Source: an uncultured Phycisphaerales bacterium (GTDB lineage: Bacteria; Planctomycetota; Phycisphaerae; Sedimentisphaerales; Anaerobacaceae). From it: a stretch of 17,238 nucleotides of DNA. The position numbers and the translations under genes are program-made. The notes under the pieces were generated by a model, which was not told where the DNA came from, ran no database searches, and was given only the letters and a program-made list of their open reading frames with translations. This document shows, piece after piece, positions 14,955 through 17,238 of the stretch (position 1 is its first letter; each line of letters opens with the position of its first letter). The stretch covers positions 1-17,238 of the forward strand of contig CALEZT010000041.1 of assembly GCA_937927975.1 (NCBI GenBank). The letters run 5' to 3'.

Positions 14955-15224
14955 TGGGACCCATCGCTCGTGACCCGCAATTGAGGCGGAGCGACGTACT
15001 GAAGAATAGAGCAGTGCGGCGAAGTGATCAGCGATGATGTCATATTGATGCCACGTGTAGAAGACTCCCTACAGCCTCAACGGAAGATGTTTGTGCGTAT
15101 ATGTCAGTTGATAGACGAAGCCAGAGGTTTCGGGAGGTGAAGCATGATACGAAGACCATAGGTTCGAACGCGATTGCAGATAGACCTGTTCGACAAGATA
15201 TGTCGATATTCAGGAGGTTTTACT
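14955..15224. other. Intergenic region, nothing clear
   Basis: I see no terminator, promoter or RNA that I can support. A five-codon open frame at 15144-15161 follows GGGAGGTGA, but it is too short to call as a leader peptide without further support. Confidence 0.4.
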
Positions 15225-15620
15225 ATGAAGACGAGACTATTCTCGCAACTAATACTGCTGGTTGGTGTCGGGGTGGGCATCACTGCCGTCTGGGCAGGGT
15301 CCGCGCCGTTTGTGGGAAGGCACGCCCCGGTTCTGGGCGGATACCCGATGTTCTACGACTCGTATGTAGACGGCGTCTACGTTGCCACAACGCTCCGGGG
15401 ATATCTGCCATGCACAGGTACAACGACAAGATCATGCAGTGCGTATGACATCAGCAACGCCCCTGACGGCCCCCATTACTGTTGGGGTGGCGATGTAACC
15501 GTGGCGGTGTCTTCCACCGAAATGACAGGGTTGACAATCTATCCAGACGGACTTGCTCCATGTGACGGGACGCATTGGTGGTGTTGGGACCTGTACGAAG
15601 CCAAATGTGAGGCCTATTGA
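15225..15620 (+). CDS. Small secreted cysteine-rich protein, unknown family
   Basis: The 131-residue protein has a clear signal peptide (MKTRLFSQLILLVGVGVGIT..., cleavage probably VWA|GS at 24/25). The mature part of about 107 residues has six cysteines (63, 71, 86, 113, 120, 128), an even number that fits three disulfides after export. It is rich in Gly, Tyr and Trp (HYCWGGD, THWWCWDLYEAKC). I do not recognise the family. AGGAGG (15212-15217) lies seven bases before the ATG, which fixes the start. The gene is intact, and an insertion sequence sits just after its stop codon, so any downstream partner has been separated from it. Confidence 0.75.
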   Translation: MKTRLFSQLILLVGVGVGITAVWAGSAPFVGRHAPVLGGYPMFYDSYVDGVYVATTLRGYLPCTGTTTRSCSAYDISNAPDGPHYCWGGDVTVAVSSTEMTGLTIYPDGLAPCDGTHWWCWDLYEAKCEAY

Positions 15621-15633
15621 CTGCGGTGTCTAG

Positions 15634-15653
15634 TACTACAACGCTACAAAAGC
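15634..15653 (+). repeat. Left terminal inverted repeat of the insertion sequence
   Basis: TACTACAACGCTACAAAAGC matches the reverse complement of 17164-17183 at 19 of 20 positions; the first 15 are identical. Confidence 0.9.
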
Positions 15654-15720
15654 TCAAGATACTCTACGCTGCGATCCGATGATCCCATAGGAACAGAGTT
15701 TTTATTGGGAGGTCATCGGT

Positions 15721-17181
15721 ATGGATACCAAGACGATTTTGAGGCTCAAGCCGGAATTGACTCATTTTCTGCGCCAGTTCGATGGGTACTTCGGCCGGGT
15801 TACGACCCGCCGGTATCTCGACCTGTACGTGGAGGGACAGTTGGGGCCTTTGCCCCGCAAGAGCCTCGAGCCGATGGCCGACGCTTTCGGCGTGCCGGCC
15901 CGCAACCTGCAGGAGTTCCTGGGCCTGTTTCGATGGGATGAACAAGGCGTGCGAGATGAACTCCAGCAGTATGTCGCTCGTCGTCATGACCACCCCCACA
16001 GCGTCGGCGTCATCGATGAGACCAGCTTCGTGAAGAAGGGTCGCAAGACCGCCTGCGTCCAACGCCAGCACTGCGGCGCCGTCGGCAAGACCGAGAACTG
16101 CGTGGTCAGCGTCCATCTGGGCTATGCCACGCCCGAGTTCTACTGCCTGATCGATGGCGAGTTGTACCTGCCGGAGGGGACTTGGCACAACGACCGCCAG
16201 CGCTGTCGCGAGGCGGGGATTCCCGACGACGTGGTCTATCGATCCAAGTGGCAGATGGCGCTGGAGCAATACCGGCGTGCCGTCGCCAACGGCGTGCGGT
16301 TTGCCTGGCTGGTCTGCGACGAAGGCTACGGCGGCAAAGGGCCGTTCTTGCGGGAGTTGGAGGGGCTGGGCCAGAACTACGTGGCGGAGATCCCGGTCAG
16401 TTTCCCGGTCTGGACGAGCCGGCCGACGGTGCTGTATCGGGCGACCGCTCGCGACCGCAAACAGGGTCGCCCGCGCTGCTACCCTCGCGTGAAGGTCAAG
16501 AACAACCCCAAGGTCGAGGTTCGCAACGTCCTGGCGTACTCGCCGCGGATGCGGAAGATCGCTTGGCAGAACTACTACGTCAAAGACGGCAGCAAGGGCC
16601 CGATGATCTGGCAGGCCAAGCGTCTGATGGTCCACCTGCCGGACGAGCGGGGATTGCCCACACGTCCCTATCATCTGCTGGTGGCTCGCAATGCCCTGAA
16701 TCATGAAGAAGTCAAGTACTTCCTCAGCAATGCCGCGGAATCGACGTCGGTCGAGACGTTGCTGCGTGTGGCCTTCACCCGCTGGGTCATTGAGCGGGCC
16801 TTCGAGGACAGCAAGACGGAGTTGGGCATGGATCACTTCGAAGTCCGCAAGTTCCTCTCCATCCAACGGCATTTGATCCTCAGTTGCCTGAGCCACCTGT
16901 TCCTGAGCGAGTTCTGCCTGAAGCACCGGGGGGAAAAACCCGGGCCTGACGATCTGCCAGATCCGGACGGCCACATCGCTCCTGGTCCCGGTATGGGCTC
17001 GCGGGGGCCGTTGTTCACGGAAGTTCGCCCAACAGATCACCATGCAATTGGCGTTACCGCAACAACGCAACGCCAAGGCTGCCCGCAGCCATCGTCGTCA
17101 AACCATCGCTCGTTTACACGCCATCGGCATCAAACTCAAAGACACAATCAGATGTCACTGGAGGCTTGTGTAGCGTTGTAG
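15721..17181 (+). CDS. IS701-family DDE transposase, frameshifted near the C-terminus
   Basis: This transposase cuts and moves the element. Family motifs are clear: VIDETSFVKKGRKTACVQRQHCG (D99, first catalytic Asp), FAWLVCDEGYGG (D200, second Asp) and RWVIERAFEDSKTELGMDHFEVR (residues about 355-377, holding the catalytic Glu). GGGAGGT lies seven bases before the ATG. Up to about residue 403 the frame is normal. Then the translation becomes Pro/Gly/His-rich nonsense, while the +1 frame from 16940 reads PGLTICQIRTATSLLVPVW...SHRRQTIARLHAIGIKLKDTIRCHWRLV and stops at 17171-17173. That is the expected IS701 tail. One extra G in the G6 run at 16928-16933 explains it; removing it would give about 483 residues. 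It may be a real inactivating mutation or a sequencing error. Confidence 0.9.
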   Translation: MDTKTILRLKPELTHFLRQFDGYFGRVTTRRYLDLYVEGQLGPLPRKSLEPMADAFGVPARNLQEFLGLFRWDEQGVRDELQQYVARRHDHPHSVGVIDETSFVKKGRKTACVQRQHCGAVGKTENCVVSVHLGYATPEFYCLIDGELYLPEGTWHNDRQRCREAGIPDDVVYRSKWQMALEQYRRAVANGVRFAWLVCDEGYGGKGPFLRELEGLGQNYVAEIPVSFPVWTSRPTVLYRATARDRKQGRPRCYPRVKVKNNPKVEVRNVLAYSPRMRKIAWQNYYVKDGSKGPMIWQAKRLMVHLPDERGLPTRPYHLLVARNALNHEEVKYFLSNAAESTSVETLLRVAFTRWVIERAFEDSKTELGMDHFEVRKFLSIQRHLILSCLSHLFLSEFCLKHRGEKPGPDDLPDPDGHIAPGPGMGSRGPLFTEVRPTDHHAIGVTATTQRQGCPQPSSSNHRSFTRHRHQTQRHNQMSLEACVAL

Positions 17182-17183
17182 TA
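17164..17183 (-). repeat. Right terminal inverted repeat of the insertion sequence
   Basis: Read on the minus strand it is TACTACAACGCTACACAAGC, matching the left end with one mismatch at position 16. The end of the transposase frame overlaps it. Confidence 0.9.
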
Positions 17184-17238
17184 CTAGTGGTATTCGCCTA
17201 ACAGTCTATAACTTATTCAGCCTTGCCCGAGCTCGGTT

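Larger units (their letters stand above)
15634..17183 (+). mobile_element. IS701-family insertion sequence, complete ends
   Basis: The element is 1,550 bases. Its ends are 20-bp inverted repeats with one mismatch. It is flanked on both sides by CTAG (15630-15633 and 17184-17187), which fits the 4-bp YTAR target duplication known for IS701. CTAG is itself a palindrome, so it could instead be part of the ends. One gene, the transposase, fills it. It inserted nine bases after the stop of the cysteine-rich protein gene. Confidence 0.87.

Noticed and set aside
15664..17076. A 470-residue open frame on the minus strand
   Set aside because: It is antisense to the transposase; the plus frame carries the catalytic motifs.

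Overview
The window reads as a piece of a high-GC bacterial chromosome. Its best taxonomic clues point to a planctomycete of the class Phycisphaerae (Sedimentisphaerales-like). These clues are a PEP-CTERM protein, a pseudopilin-like protein ending in the LDW...[11 protein letters not shown] signature, and a large secreted protein built from the 'YLGTS...YYWRVDEVN' beta-sandwich modules common in that group. This placement is inference from recalled family resemblance, not from a search.

Region 1 (about 260-5863) is a probable operon. It holds a 2-oxo acid dehydrogenase E1 with alpha and beta chains fused in one polypeptide, its lipoyl-bearing E2 acyltransferase, and an L-fucose isomerase-family enzyme. 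A strong intrinsic terminator closes it. No E3 (dihydrolipoamide dehydrogenase) gene is in the window. Region 2 (about 6024-7489) is an encapsulin nanocompartment locus: a short ferritin-like cargo protein ending in an encapsulin-targeting peptide, followed by a family 1 encapsulin shell protein. Iron oxidation and storage inside a protein shell is the likely job.

Region 3 (7490-9845) is repeat-rich. It contains a MITE-like block bounded by AATAGGGACAGTCCCT palindromes, one PEP-CTERM secreted protein gene on the minus strand with a clear promoter and terminator, and about 1 kb of non-coding DNA full of imperfect inverted repeats. Region 4 (9846-14954) carries a zinc-ribbon/HNH/AP2 protein, a 931-residue secreted multidomain beta-sandwich protein, and a pseudopilin-like H-X9-D protein. 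Region 5 (15225-17187) holds a small cysteine-rich secreted protein and, 13 bases past its stop, an IS701-type insertion sequence. That element has 20-bp inverted ends, CTAG flanks and a transposase frameshifted near its C-terminus.

A recurring, unexplained feature is a series of five intergenic hairpins in regions 1 and 2. Each has AT-rich arms made of short repeated words (GATTTAC, GATGATT, TTGATT) around a GC-rich loop. Four of them sit just before the ribosome binding site of the next gene. The arms differ in sequence from gap to gap, but the layout is the same.
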